Shown: positions 28,147-37,292, numbered from the stretch's first letter. The stretch is DNA of 64,000 bases from G965212025 sp965237985 (GCA_965237985.1 OZ250161.1:1936501-2000500), one strand, 5' to 3'. Translations and numbers: made by a program. Notes: generated by a model not told the origin, from the sequence alone.

Positions 28147-29397
28147 ATGCCGAAACGCAATCTATTGTATGCCCAGTCCGGTGGGGTTACCGCAGTCATC
28201 AATACCACTGCTGCTGGAGTGATTGAAACTGCGCGGCGGTCAGAAGGGCGGATTGCAAAAGTACTGGCGGGGATGAACGGCATCAGCGGTGTCCTTCGCG
28301 AGGACCTGGCGGATACGGGTCTCGAATCCTGTGCGGCAATCGCTGCTTTGAAAAACACGCCATCAGGGGCTTTTGGTTCCTGTCGTTATCGTTTGCCGGA
28401 TCCCGGCGAAGATCTGTCCATCTATGAGAGACTGGTTGCAGTGTTTCGGGCACACGATATTGGCTACTTTCTGTACAACGGGGGCGGAGACTCGCAGGAT
28501 ACCACTTTGAAAATCTCCAAAACCAGTCGCGATCTGGGGTGTCCCGTCGTTTGTGTGGGCATCCCGAAGACTATCGATAATGATCTGGCGTGTACGGACA
28601 ACTGTCCGGGTTTCGGGTCGGTTGCCAAATATGTGGCGATTTCCACGTTGGAAGCAGGTTTTGATCTGGCATCCATGTGTGAAACTTCGACCAAAGTGTT
28701 TGTCCTGGAAGTGATGGGGCGCCATGCCGGCTGGATTGCCGCTGCCGCCTGCCTTGGCGGCACGTCTCCTGAAGAACCCCCGCATGTCATTTTACTTCCC
28801 GAAGTGCCGTTCCCAGAAAAGCAGTTTTTGCGCAGAGTGGAGTCCTTCGTGAAGAATCTTGGTTATTGTGTAGTCGTGGTTTCCGAAGGTGTGAAAAATC
28901 ATTCGGGGGAGTTGCTTTCCCAGGCAGCAGCGCGCGATGCTTTCGGGCACGTTCAGCTTGGTGGTGTGGCTCCGCTGCTTGCCCATCAAATCCAGAAAGA
29001 ATTTGGCTACAAGTGTCATTGGGCTGTGTCGGATTATTTGCAACGTTCGGCACGACACATTGCGTCGCGAGTGGATTTTGAACAAGCCTACGCGGTGGGC
29101 GAACAGGCGGTAAAAGTTGCACTGAGTGGCGAGGATGGGGTGATGGTGTCCATAGAAAGGAAAAGCGATGCTCCCTACCAATGGCAACTGGGTACCGTTC
29201 CTTTGGCGGAAGTCGCGAATCGGGAGCGAAAAATGCCGGCATCTTTTATTGCTGAAAATGGCATGCATGTCACTGCCGCCTGCCGTGCTTATTTGCAGCC
29301 TTTGATTGCCGGGGAAGCGTATCCCGTGTATTGCAACGGTTTACCTGAATACACCAGGCTGAAAAACGTGCATGTGCAAAAGCTTCTGCCGCCATGA
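28147..29397 (+). CDS. pfp: Pyrophosphate-dependent 6-phosphofructokinase type
   Basis: This 416-residue phosphofructokinase phosphorylates fructose 6-phosphate. The motif GGGDSQDT (about 112-119) carries Asp where ATP-dependent enzymes have Gly, and it is followed by GIPKTIDNDL with Lys; this pair marks pyrophosphate-dependent enzymes. FGSVAKYVAISTLE and EVMGRHAGWIAAAACL are also typical. The open frame continues upstream over adk, but homology begins at ATG 28147 (MPKRNLLYAQSGGVTAVIN). Betaproteobacteria that lack ATP-PFK often carry this enzyme. Cofactor use is inferred from the motifs. Confidence 0.9.
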   Translation: MPKRNLLYAQSGGVTAVINTTAAGVIETARRSEGRIAKVLAGMNGISGVLREDLADTGLESCAAIAALKNTPSGAFGSCRYRLPDPGEDLSIYERLVAVFRAHDIGYFLYNGGGDSQDTTLKISKTSRDLGCPVVCVGIPKTIDNDLACTDNCPGFGSVAKYVAISTLEAGFDLASMCETSTKVFVLEVMGRHAGWIAAAACLGGTSPEEPPHVILLPEVPFPEKQFLRRVESFVKNLGYCVVVVSEGVKNHSGELLSQAAARDAFGHVQLGGVAPLLAHQIQKEFGYKCHWAVSDYLQRSARHIASRVDFEQAYAVGEQAVKVALSGEDGVMVSIERKSDAPYQWQLGTVPLAEVANRERKMPASFIAENGMHVTAACRAYLQPLIAGEAYPVYCNGLPEYTRLKNVHVQKLLPP

Positions 29398-29487
29398 ACT
29401 GTCGGCAGTGGTGTGTGTTCTTGAGGTTTTAGACGCCTATCCTTTGTTTGGCAAGCGTGATTATGTTGAGGTGTTGGCTACTGTTCT

Positions 29488-29943
29488 TTAATTATCTTCA
29501 ATGCAGATCAGCAGCGAAACACGGGGGTGGTACATTTTTTTCGGCGCGTAAAAACTATCGACTTTAGCTTTTATTATTACGCCATTATCCATGAGTTTTG
29601 CAAGAGATTTAGCGCGGCGCTTTTTAATAAACCAGACTTGCTCAAGGCCGCCTAATATTCCAGTTGGAATAAGGACTTCGATTGCATTAGAGTCATGTTC
29701 GTTGTCTGGCTCACGGCGCAAGGTAACAGTCATTTCTTTTTTTATGAAGTCACGAATCGTTTCGGCGCGATCATTGAAGCTAGTTCCTGCTACCACAGCG
29801 TGAATCGTGTGCCCGTTGCAGATGCCGTATTCGCTTTTTGATTCTGTCGGCGGAGGGTGGGCTTTTTTGTACTCACCTGAGTTTACGACACGCCTTACCA
29901 ACATAACGAATTTTACTAGGATGATAATGCGATGAGCGACCAA
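29488..29943 (-). CDS. HIRAN domain protein, phage-type
   Basis: The HIRAN domain binds 3' DNA ends in helicases and also occurs alone in phages. The 151-residue protein has HTIHAVVAGTSFNDRAETIR, the conserved TVTLRREPDNEHDSNAIEV, and AKSLAKLMDNGVIIKAKVDS. The N-terminal 40 residues include a hydrophobic stretch (IIILVKFVMLV), but an ATG at 29904 would start after it. It is divergent from the adjacent gp10-like gene and more AT-rich than the flanks, consistent with phage origin. Confidence 0.75.
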   Translation of the reverse strand: MVAHRIIILVKFVMLVRRVVNSGEYKKAHPPPTESKSEYGICNGHTIHAVVAGTSFNDRAETIRDFIKKEMTVTLRREPDNEHDSNAIEVLIPTGILGGLEQVWFIKKRRAKSLAKLMDNGVIIKAKVDSFYAPKKMYHPRVSLLICIEDN

Positions 29944-29966
29944 GTCAACATAACAGGGGTAGTTAA

Positions 29967-30368
29967 GTGGCCGAAATAGTAACGATACGGGGATTAGAAG
30001 ATTTAAAGCGAAGCCTTAATAAGCTACCCGCAGTCTTACAGACCGAAGGTTTGGTTGTTGGTGTCAAAGACGTAGCAAATGTTATACGAGATGAGGCGAT
30101 TGTACAAGCCCCGATGGCTTCTGGCGCGCTCAAGCGGTCTATAAAGACGCGCAAAAGTCGTGAAAGTTTGAGATGGACGGTAATCTACAACGTCCGCGTG
30201 ATCGGCAGGCAAGCCTTTGGCAATGCTTATTACTGGTGGTTTGTCGAAAATGGTACGCAAAAAATGGCAGTGCAGCCTTATATCCGCCCAGCGTTTGAGG
30301 CCAAGCATGTCGAGGCGCGCAAAACCATTATTAACCGATTAAAGATGGCGTTATTAAAGTGGAAGTAG
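29967..30368 (+). CDS. HK97 gp10-like phage protein
   Basis: This 133-residue member of the HK97-gp10 family acts in tail completion or neck assembly in siphophages. The pattern GLEDLKRSLNKLPAVLQTEG, ANVIRDEAIVQAPMASGALK, RSIKTRK and the aromatic YYWWFVENGTQKMAVQPYIR followed by PAFEAK is diagnostic. It overlaps the start of the next frame (GTG 30358, MEVAIVSALNVSQVQDLLGV), which fits the gp11/DUF3168-like gene usually next in phage maps but is cut off after about 25 codons. Confidence 0.82.
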   Translation: MAEIVTIRGLEDLKRSLNKLPAVLQTEGLVVGVKDVANVIRDEAIVQAPMASGALKRSIKTRKSRESLRWTVIYNVRVIGRQAFGNAYYWWFVENGTQKMAVQPYIRPAFEAKHVEARKTIINRLKMALLKWK

Positions 30369-30440
30369 CTATTGTAAGCGCGTTAAACGTATCGCAAGTC
30401 CAAGACTTGCTTGGTGTCAAGGACGAGCGGTGTGGGCGGT
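30358..30440 (+). pseudogene. Truncated start of a second phage gene
   Basis: GTG 30358 begins MEVAIVSALNVSQVQDLLGV then KDER, overlapping the gp10-like stop. Beyond about 30430 the sequence becomes the chromosomal yjbQ flank. Position and size of the start suit a DUF3168/gp11-type tail protein; this is a synteny inference. Confidence 0.45.
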
Positions 30441-30456
30441 GTGCCTGGGAGGCCGT

Positions 30457-30870
30457 TTACGACAGGACGCTGACGGTGACTGTTCTTCGATGAGACGTAT
30501 TTCGGTGTTCCCAAAGGAAAACACCCTGCCAGGTGCCAAGCTGTAATTTTCCACTGTGGAAAGGAATTGACAGTGAGGTTTGCGTCAAAGCGGAGCGGAT
30601 ATGCGCCGGCATATCGTCTGGCCCCTCGGCGACGTGTTGAAAAAGTGGGTCGCCGTCAGGAACCAGGCGCGCAAAAAAGCGTTCAAGGTCGTTGAGGACA
30701 TCCTGGTCGGCATTCTCCGTGATGAGCAGAGAGGCACTGGTATGATGAATGTACAGGTGGCACAACCCGTTGTTTCCGTTTGGGAGACAGTTTCCAACCG
30801 CAGCGCTGATTTCATACAGTCCACGGCCGCTGGTGTGCAGCTGGATGGTTTTGTTTATCATCTTGGGCAT
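30457..30870 (-). CDS. YjbQ family (UPF0047) protein
   Basis: This 137-residue YjbQ-like protein is sometimes called secondary thiamine-phosphate synthase because some members complement thiE; the physiological role is open. Family features: LYIHHTSASLLITENADQDV, VPDGDPLFQHVAEGPDDMPA and HIRSALTQTSLSIPF, then KLQLGTWQGVFLWEHR. The start at ATG 30870 (MPKMINK) is preferred, as upstream residues are basic and unconserved. It is divergent from ispG. Confidence 0.9.
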   Translation of the reverse strand: MPKMINKTIQLHTSGRGLYEISAAVGNCLPNGNNGLCHLYIHHTSASLLITENADQDVLNDLERFFARLVPDGDPLFQHVAEGPDDMPAHIRSALTQTSLSIPFHSGKLQLGTWQGVFLWEHRNTSHRRTVTVSVLS

Positions 30871-30974
30871 GGTTCGTGTTCGGTGCAAACGTTTTGCACG
30901 CATCACGTAGCCATTATAGTTTTTGTTCCATGATTTTCGATCAGTTTGGAACCCGGTAAGACAGCAGGTGCCGC

Positions 30975-32219
30975 ATGGAGGAAACCGTTCAAAAAATTAA
31001 ATTGCGCCGCCCCTCCCTGGGGGTAAAAGCAGGAAATGTCACGATTGGCGGTGTCGCTCCGCTGGTCGTGCAGTCCATGACCGATACAGACACCGCGGAT
31101 GTTGAACAGACTGTTCGGCAGGTAGTGGAACTTGCCCGTGCGGGTTCAGAACTGGTACGCATAACCGTCAACACTGATGCTGCGGCGCGTGCTGTGCCGA
31201 AAATTCGCGAGCGATTGCTGAAAGCTGGTGTAGATGTGCCGCTGGTCGGCGATTTCCATTTCAACGGGCACCGTTTGCTGGACCGCAACCGTGATTGTGC
31301 CGAAGCACTTGCCAAATGGCGTGTCAATCCTGGCAACCTGGGGCGCAAAGATCGCTACGATGCGCATTTTTCTCGAATTATCGAGCTTGCCAGTGACTTG
31401 GACAAACCCATTCGTATTGGCGTGAATTGGGGTAGCCTCAATCCGGAACTGCTGGCGAAAAAACTGGATGAAAACGCCCGCCGAAAAATCCCGGAAAGCC
31501 TGCGGGCGGTGACCCGCACGACGGTGATTGAATCGGCGCTGTCCAGTGCTGCCTATGCCAGGAAGCTGGGTTTGCCAGCCGATCACATCGTGCTGTCCTG
31601 CAAGACCAGCAATGTCCAGGATTTGCTGGACGTGTATCGCCGCCTGGCGGCAGCCTGCAACTATCCTTTGCATTTGGGCCTGACTGAAGCTGGTGTGGGA
31701 CTGCGAGCGATAGTGGCTACCACAGCGGCACTTGCACCCCTTCTGAGTGCGGGTATCGGCGACACCATACGAGTGTCGTTGACGCCAGAACCCGGGGCAA
31801 AGCGGTCTCGAGAAGTAGAGGTTGCGCAAGAAATATTGCAAAGCCTGGGGCTGAGAGCTTTCGTTCCAACGGTCATAGCGTGCCCAGGATGCGGGCGGAC
31901 CAACAGCGAACATTTTCGCCGGCTGGCTGTGGAAGTGCGCGACTTTATTGATCGAAAGATGCCTGCCTGGCGCAAAAGCTGTTCGGGAGTAGAAGAACTG
32001 ACGGTCGCTGTTATGGGGTGTGTGGTAAACGGACCGGGAGAAAGCAAGCATGCTGATATTGGCATCAGTTTGCCGGGAACGGGGGAGTGTCCCAGTGCCC
32101 AAATCTATGAAGATGGTGTAAGAACCGCCGTTCTGGAGGGAGAAAACATCAGCGATGATTTCAAAGCCCTGATTGAGAATTACGTTTCCAGGCGCTACCG
32201 GGAAACCGCTTCCGGCTGA
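30975..32219 (+). CDS. ispG: 4-hydroxy-3-methylbut-2-enyl diphosphate synthase
   Basis: IspG is the [4Fe-4S] enzyme of the MEP isoprenoid pathway that reduces methylerythritol cyclodiphosphate; it feeds IspB and ubiquinone. The 414-residue protein has VVQSMTDTDTADVEQTV, LVGDFHFNGH, RIGVNWGSL, CPGCGRTN with two cluster Cys, and VMGCVVNGPGESKHADIGIS with the third Cys and conserved Glu. It starts ATG 30975. The last 52 codons are repeated four more times downstream. Confidence 0.96.
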   Translation: MEETVQKIKLRRPSLGVKAGNVTIGGVAPLVVQSMTDTDTADVEQTVRQVVELARAGSELVRITVNTDAAARAVPKIRERLLKAGVDVPLVGDFHFNGHRLLDRNRDCAEALAKWRVNPGNLGRKDRYDAHFSRIIELASDLDKPIRIGVNWGSLNPELLAKKLDENARRKIPESLRAVTRTTVIESALSSAAYARKLGLPADHIVLSCKTSNVQDLLDVYRRLAAACNYPLHLGLTEAGVGLRAIVATTAALAPLLSAGIGDTIRVSLTPEPGAKRSREVEVAQEILQSLGLRAFVPTVIACPGCGRTNSEHFRRLAVEVRDFIDRKMPAWRKSCSGVEELTVAVMGCVVNGPGESKHADIGISLPGTGECPSAQIYEDGVRTAVLEGENISDDFKALIENYVSRRYRETASG

Positions 32220-32898
32220 CGGAGAGTTGACATCAGTTTGCCGGGAACGGGGGAGTGTCCCAGTGCCCAAATCTATGAAGATGGTGTAAGAACCGCCGTT
32301 CTGGAGGGAGAAAACATCAGCGATGATTTCAAAGCCCTGATTGAGAATTACGTTTCCAGGCGCTACCGGAAAACCGCTTCCGGCTGACGGAGAGTTGGCA
32401 TCAGTTTGCCGGGAACGGGGGAGTGTCCCAGTGCCCAAATCCATGAAGATGGTGTAAGAACCGCCGTCCTGGAGGGAGAAAACATCAGCGATGATTTCAA
32501 AGCCCTGATTGAGAATTACGTTTCCAGGCGCTACCGGGAAACCGCTTCCGGCTGACGGAGAGTTGGCATCAGTTTGCCGGGAACGCGGGAGTGTCCCAGT
32601 GCCCAAATCCATGAAAATGGTGTAAGAACCGCCGTCCTGGAGGGAGAAAACATCAGCGATGATTTCAAAGCCCTGATTGAGAATTACGTTTCCAGGCGCT
32701 ACCGGGAAACCGCTTCCAGCTGACGGAGAGTTGGCATCAGTTTGCCGGGAACGCGGGAGTGTCCCAGTGCCCAAATCCATGAAAATGGTGTAAGAACCGC
32801 CGTCCTGGAGGGAGAAAACATCAGCGATGATTTCAAAGCCCTGATTGAGAATTACGTTTCCAGGCGCTACCGGGAAACCGCTTCCGGCTGACGGAGAG
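32063..32898 (+). repeat. 168-bp tandem repeats of the ispG 3' end (five units)
   Basis: Units start at 32063 (inside ispG), 32231, 32399, 32567 and 32735; each is exactly 168 bases and the last ends near 32898. A unit holds the final 52 codons of ispG, its stop and about nine spacer bases (acggagagttgg). Copies differ by one to a few substitutions (for example cgggaa to cggaaa, tctatg to tccatg). None carries the cluster Cys motifs, so they encode nothing functional in the ispG frame. Because 168 is a multiple of three and stops are missing on the other strand, an artefactual antisense repeat frame appears. Confidence 0.97.
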
Positions 32899-33022
32899 AA
32901 TGGGGCAGGAGAATTGAAAACGTGTGGTGTGCAGGTGAGGTGCGCGCCGCGGACGACGCTTCCTGGCCCTAAAAATGTCTGTCGGCAAGTCACAGTCGCA
33001 TCCTGGCACGACAGGCACAGGG

Positions 33023-33028
33023 TATAAT
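33023..33028 (+). promoter_or_regulatory. -10 box of tRNA-Leu
   Basis: TATAAT lies 10 bases before the tRNA 5' end, in the right place for a tRNA promoter. The -35 region is not clear. Confidence 0.5.
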
Positions 33029-33038
33029 CGGCCGTCGG

Positions 33039-33123
33039 GCGGAAGTGGCGGAATCGGTAGACGCGCTGGCTTTAGGTGCCAGTGGGGGGTTACCCCGTGA
33101 GAGTTCGAGTCTCTCCTTTCGCA
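33039..33123 (+). tRNA. tRNA-Leu (anticodon UAG)
   Basis: This 85-base class II tRNA has acceptor arms gcggaag / ctttcgc, the anticodon stem ctggc / gccag enclosing tttaggt (anticodon TAG), a long variable arm around tggggggttacccc, and the T-loop gttcgagtc. The CCA end is not encoded. tRNA-Leu upstream of tig is common in beta- and gammaproteobacteria. Confidence 0.95.
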
Positions 33124-33174
33124 GCAGTTTCTTCTCCAAAGGGCGATGGTTGACCGGTCTGCCACGCGGCCTTG

Positions 33175-33968
33175 TCTCTGAGTTTTCGCCTGTCTGGTCG
33201 ACTGTCCCATCAAGGTGGCACTGTTGCGAAGGCGTTGTCTGACTGGCATGGTGTCGATTCAAATTGAGGGTGTCTGAGTTTTTATTTATTTGGGTTCTTG
33301 TCCTGAGGTTATAGAGAGGTGAAAGTTGAAATCAACGAAATTGGCGAGTTGCAACGGCGCCTGACCTTTCGTTTGCCATCCGAGGCACTTAAAAAGGCCA
33401 CGCAGGAAAAATTCAGGGTGCTCGGGAGTACTGTTCGTCTCTCTGAGTTTTCGCCTGTCTGGTCGACTGTTCCATCAAGGTGGCACTGTTGCGAAGGCGT
33501 TGCCTGACTGGCATGGTGCCGATTCAAATTGAAGGTGTCTGAGTTTTTATTTATTTGGGTTCTTGTCCTGAGGTTATAGAGAGGTGAAAGTTGAAGTCAA
33601 CGAAATTGGCGAGTTGCAACGGCGCCTGACCTTTCGTTTGCCATCCGAGGCACTTAAAAAGGCCACGCAGGAAAAATTCAGGGTGCTCGGGAGCACTGTT
33701 CGTCTCTCTGAGTTTTCGCCTGTCTGGTCGACTGTCCCATCAAGGTGGCACTGTTGCGAAGGCGTTGTCTGACTGGCATGGTGTCGATTCAAATTGAGGG
33801 TGTCTGAGTTTTTATTTATTTGGGTTCTTGTCCTGAGGTTATAGAGAGGTGAAAGTTGAAATCAACGAAATTGGCGAGTTACAACGGCGCCTGACCTTTC
33901 GTTTGCCATCCGAGGCACTTAAAAAGGCCACGCAGGAAAAATTCAGGGTGCTCGGGAGTACTGTTCGT
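33175..33968 (+). repeat. 265-bp tandem repeats of the tig 5' region (three units)
   Basis: The ribosome-site string gaggttatagagaggtg occurs at 33305, 33570 and 33835, a period of 265. A unit is about 130 bases of leader plus the ribosome site, GTG start and first ~41 codons of tig. The first two units break at gttcgtct|ctctgag, sharing a short gtct with the source, and end in 62-codon frames closing CCEGVA or CCEGVV. Only the third continues into the full gene. The copies lack the ribosome-docking signature GFRPGKVP. Confidence 0.96.
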
Positions 33969-35180
33969 CTGGATGGTTTCCGGCCTGGAAAAGTCCCAAA
34001 AAATCTTCTGGTTTCGCGCTACTCGAAGTCTGTACGTTCCGATATCGTCAGAGACATGGTGACGGAATATCTTTTGGAAATCGCTAAAGCAATGCGTGCC
34101 CGTCTCGCCGGACCTGTCGTGTTGAATGGAGTCCGCGAGTTGGCGGACGAGGACTTGGAGGTGGTCTGCACGGTTGAAATCATGCCTGAATTTGAGTTGG
34201 CAAACCTGAGCGGTGGCGTGATTTTCCGACGTCTGGTTCCGGATAATGATGAGAATTTTGTTCAGTTTGTCCAGCAACACATTGGCAATGGGTTACTGGG
34301 AAAGGAAGAATCGGACGGTCCGGTCAAGGGCAGAGATTCTGTGCTGCTGTGTTTTGAAAATACAGAAGACGCGTCGCTTTTTTCACCGGAAGCTGGCAGA
34401 AAATTGCTTTTGGATCTGAAAGATCTGCCTCAGAATGACTTGCTGTCCCAGGCATTGCTCGGCGCGGGTAAAGGGGAACAGATCTCCATTCATTACGATT
34501 TTCCGGAACATTTTCCACACGACAGGCTGGCCGGCACAGAGCGATCCGTGCAGTGTGCTGTGGAAAATGTCTGGACGAAATCGCAAGACAATCTGAGCAA
34601 AGAAGCCTTGCTCGATCAAATACGACAGGAGTATGACACTCGCGAGTACGAAAAAAGAATTCGTCGGCTGATGAAGAATTCGCTGGATGTTGGGGGACAC
34701 AATTGCCTGCGCTGGCAGGTTGATGCCTTGTTACTGGAACGACACCACTTTCCAGCTCCCGAGTTTATGGTTGCTTCCCAGGCGGCGCATCTTGCCGAGG
34801 CAGTGCAGGCGTGGGAGCCAGTTCGTCTGCTGAGAGTTTTTGCTGCCTATGGGGTGGATGCCTTGCAGAAAATAGCGATCCGCCAGGTAAAACTGAATGA
34901 ATTGCGAAACCGGGTTCTGGCATTTTGCAATTTCAGTTTTGACGAGGATGACTTTCATCGGTTACTTGCGGGGTTGCCTGAGTATGCAGGCAACGGAAAA
35001 AATCAACCTTCCGAGGAAACGACAGCAAAACTGAAAGAGGCGGCGCGGGCCAATCAAGAGGAGAAGGTCGTGGTAAAATGGGCACTGGAGCAGGTCGACG
35101 TTCAGGACAGGGAAGTCGACTATGCCGAGTTTTTTGAGCACTACGCAAAACTGCGGCGTGCTGATCTGATTTTTTATTGA
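33849..35180 (+). CDS. tig: Trigger factor
   Basis: This ribosome-bound chaperone meets nascent chains. The 443-residue protein starts GTG 33849 with a strong site (agagaggtg). The ribosome-binding signature DGFRPGKVPKNLL is at about 42-54. The middle FKBP-like domain is divergent: residues after VRGRDS show little of the usual isomerase pattern, and the C-terminal helical arms are loosely conserved. It heads tig-clpP-clpX-lon. Two truncated copies of its first 41 codons, each with its own start signals, lie directly upstream. Confidence 0.9.
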   Translation: MKVEINEIGELQRRLTFRLPSEALKKATQEKFRVLGSTVRLDGFRPGKVPKNLLVSRYSKSVRSDIVRDMVTEYLLEIAKAMRARLAGPVVLNGVRELADEDLEVVCTVEIMPEFELANLSGGVIFRRLVPDNDENFVQFVQQHIGNGLLGKEESDGPVKGRDSVLLCFENTEDASLFSPEAGRKLLLDLKDLPQNDLLSQALLGAGKGEQISIHYDFPEHFPHDRLAGTERSVQCAVENVWTKSQDNLSKEALLDQIRQEYDTREYEKRIRRLMKNSLDVGGHNCLRWQVDALLLERHHFPAPEFMVASQAAHLAEAVQAWEPVRLLRVFAAYGVDALQKIAIRQVKLNELRNRVLAFCNFSFDEDDFHRLLAGLPEYAGNGKNQPSEETTAKLKEAARANQEEKVVVKWALEQVDVQDREVDYAEFFEHYAKLRRADLIFY

Positions 35181-35185
35181 TAATC

Positions 35186-35791
35186 ATGAACCTGGTTCCT
35201 ATTGTTGTTGAACAAACCCCGCGTGGAGAGCGTTCGTATGATATTTTCTCCAGATTGCTCAAGGAGCGGGTTATTTTCATCATGGGCCCGATTTCCGACG
35301 AAACAGCAAACCTGGTGGTTGCACAGATGTTGTTCCTGGAATCAGAGAACCAGGAAAAAGACATCAGTCTTTATATCAATTCTCCGGGTGGTGAAATCAG
35401 TGCCGGCATGGCGATTTATGACACGATGCAGTTTGTCAAGCCCGACGTGAGTACGCTGTGTGTAGGGCAGGCATCCAGCATGGGGGCGCTTCTGCTTGCC
35501 GGCGGCAGCAAAGGCAAACGTTACGCATTATTCCACTCGCGCATTATGATTCACCAGCCTTTGGGTAGTGTGAGCGGCCAGGTTACGGAAGTGGACATTC
35601 ACGCACGTGAGCTGTTGCGTCTGCGAGATGTCGTGAATCGTATTTTGGCAAAGCACTCCGGGAAAAGTTTGAAAAAAATACAGTCGGATACCGAGCGGGA
35701 CCGCTTCATGACCGGGCAGGAAGCGGTTGATTATGGCTTGATTGACAAGCTTCTGAGCAAGAGAAACAGTCAAAAGGGGAGGGAGAAGTGA
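35186..35791 (+). CDS. clpP: ATP-dependent Clp protease proteolytic subunit
   Basis: ClpP forms the serine protease barrel that degrades proteins fed by ClpX. From ATG 35186 it is 201 residues. The catalytic triad is visible: Ser98 in GQASSMGALLLAGG, His123 in RIMIHQPLG and Asp172 in TERDRFM. The family start VPIVVEQTPRGERSYDIFSR, LYINSPGGEISAGMAIYDTM and the Gly-rich oxyanion region are all standard. It follows tig by five bases. Confidence 0.97.
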   Translation: MNLVPIVVEQTPRGERSYDIFSRLLKERVIFIMGPISDETANLVVAQMLFLESENQEKDISLYINSPGGEISAGMAIYDTMQFVKPDVSTLCVGQASSMGALLLAGGSKGKRYALFHSRIMIHQPLGSVSGQVTEVDIHARELLRLRDVVNRILAKHSGKSLKKIQSDTERDRFMTGQEAVDYGLIDKLLSKRNSQKGREK

Positions 35792-35860
35792 GCATCACCG
35801 TTTTTCAGCGTGGAGCATCTGCCATGAAATTTTGTTTCCTGTTTGCTGGTGACACAGGCG

Positions 35861-37138
35861 ATGGCAAAAGATAAAAAATTGCAACCCAAAAAGGGCACTT
35901 TGAGTTGTTCTTTTTGCAGCAAAGAGCAAGGCAATGTCAAGAATCTGATTGCCGGTGCCGATGCGTTCATTTGCGGGGAATGCGTGGGGCTGTGCGAGGC
36001 GATTCTTTCTGAGTCACGCAGTGAGAAAGACCGTGCCGCAGTCGTCGATTTGCCTGCTCCCCGGGATGTCAAGGAGTTTCTCGACCGGCATGTGATCGGT
36101 CAGGGACGGGCGAAAAAAGTGCTTTCCGTGGCAATTCATAACCACTACAAGCGCTTGCATGTCAGGAAGATAAAGGAAAAAGGCAATGTGAACATCGCCA
36201 AAAGCAATGTCCTGCTCATTGGTCCCACCGGCTGTGGAAAAACACTTCTTGCCCAGACTTTGGCGAAGTTTCTGAAAGTCCCCTTTACCATTGCTGATGC
36301 GACCGCTCTTACCGAAGCTGGTTACGTGGGTGAAGATGTGGAAAACATTATCCAAAGACTGTTGAGCAATTGCGACTACGATATAGAAAAAGCCAAGAAT
36401 GGCATCATCTACATAGATGAAATAGACAAACTGTCGCGTAAATCCAACAATCCATCCATTACCCGTGATGTTTCTGGTGAAGGTGTCCAGCAGGCTCTGC
36501 TCAAATTGATTGAAGGTTCCGTGGCTTCAATCCCACCGCAAGGGGGGCGCAAGCACCCGCAACAAGAATTTTTACACGTAGATACCAGTGATATCCTGTT
36601 CATTTGCGGAGGTGCTTTTGACGGACTTGAAAAGGTCATCCAGCAACGGACTTCGCGTGGCGGCATCGGTTACGCAGCGGAGCTTAAAGACCCAGGCGAT
36701 TACCGTACCTTTGCACAAACTCTGCAGGATGTGCAGGCCAGGGATTTAATAAACTACGGGCTTATTCCGGAGTTTGTGGGTCGTTTGCCAGTGGACGTTG
36801 TTCTCGATGAACTCTCCGAGAACGACCTGGTGCAGGTTTTGACTGAGCCGGAAAGCTCTCTTGTTGAACAGTACTGCTACTTGTTTTCTTTGGAGGGTGT
36901 GGAACTGGAATTTCAGCAGGATGCGCTTCGGGCAATTGCCGGCAAGGCGATTGAAATGCGAACCGGTGCGCGCGGCTTGCGTTCCATATTGGAGGACCTG
37001 CTCCTGGATACCATGTTTGATTTGCCGTCGTTCAGGCAGGTCAGGAAAGTCGTTATCGATAAAGAAGTCGTGGCGGGCAAACGCCCGCCCCTGGTGATAT
37101 ATGATGAGAGTAGAAAAGTTTCTTTTGCTTCCGAGTAG
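35861..37138 (+). CDS. clpX: ATP-dependent Clp protease ATP-binding subunit ClpX
   Basis: ClpX is the AAA+ unfoldase that delivers substrates to ClpP. The protein from ATG 35861 is 425 residues. The zinc-binding domain has CSFC and CGECVGLC; Walker A is GPTGCGKTLLAQ, Walker B IIYIDEIDKLS, and the pore loop GYVGEDVE. RDVSGEGVQQALLKLIEG and sensor LIPEFVGRLPV follow, and ARGLRSILEDLLLDTMF is the sensor-2 region. Compared with most ClpX it has GLC after CGEC and a slightly divergent N-terminus. It lies 69 bases after clpP. Confidence 0.97.
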   Translation: MAKDKKLQPKKGTLSCSFCSKEQGNVKNLIAGADAFICGECVGLCEAILSESRSEKDRAAVVDLPAPRDVKEFLDRHVIGQGRAKKVLSVAIHNHYKRLHVRKIKEKGNVNIAKSNVLLIGPTGCGKTLLAQTLAKFLKVPFTIADATALTEAGYVGEDVENIIQRLLSNCDYDIEKAKNGIIYIDEIDKLSRKSNNPSITRDVSGEGVQQALLKLIEGSVASIPPQGGRKHPQQEFLHVDTSDILFICGGAFDGLEKVIQQRTSRGGIGYAAELKDPGDYRTFAQTLQDVQARDLINYGLIPEFVGRLPVDVVLDELSENDLVQVLTEPESSLVEQYCYLFSLEGVELEFQQDALRAIAGKAIEMRTGARGLRSILEDLLLDTMFDLPSFRQVRKVVIDKEVVAGKRPPLVIYDESRKVSFASE

Positions 37139-37292
37139 GTTGCCGCTGGCGATGTTCGACACAGGTGGTGTGGTGGCTTGCAGCAACAGGTTTTTAGTGT
37201 TTTTATGTTTCTGTGCCAGCTTGAAAGTTGCGCTTGTGACAGACAGCTGGACGAGCGCATTCATGATCAGAGGAGCTTGATTAGGGGAGCTT

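Larger units (their letters stand above)
29488..30440. mobile_element. Prophage remnant
   Basis: A ~950-base AT-rich island between pfp and yjbQ holds a HIRAN protein, a complete HK97-gp10-like gene and the first ~25 codons of another phage gene (from 30358), which then runs into chromosomal sequence. No integrase, attachment repeats or other phage genes are visible. It is best read as a scrap of a tailed-phage head-tail region. Confidence 0.65.

Noticed and set aside
31146..32993. A 615-codon minus-strand frame with five 56-residue repeats over ispG
   Set aside because: It is antisense to a well-conserved ispG. The repeats come from the 168-bp array, whose length happens to be a multiple of three; it has no independent family features.
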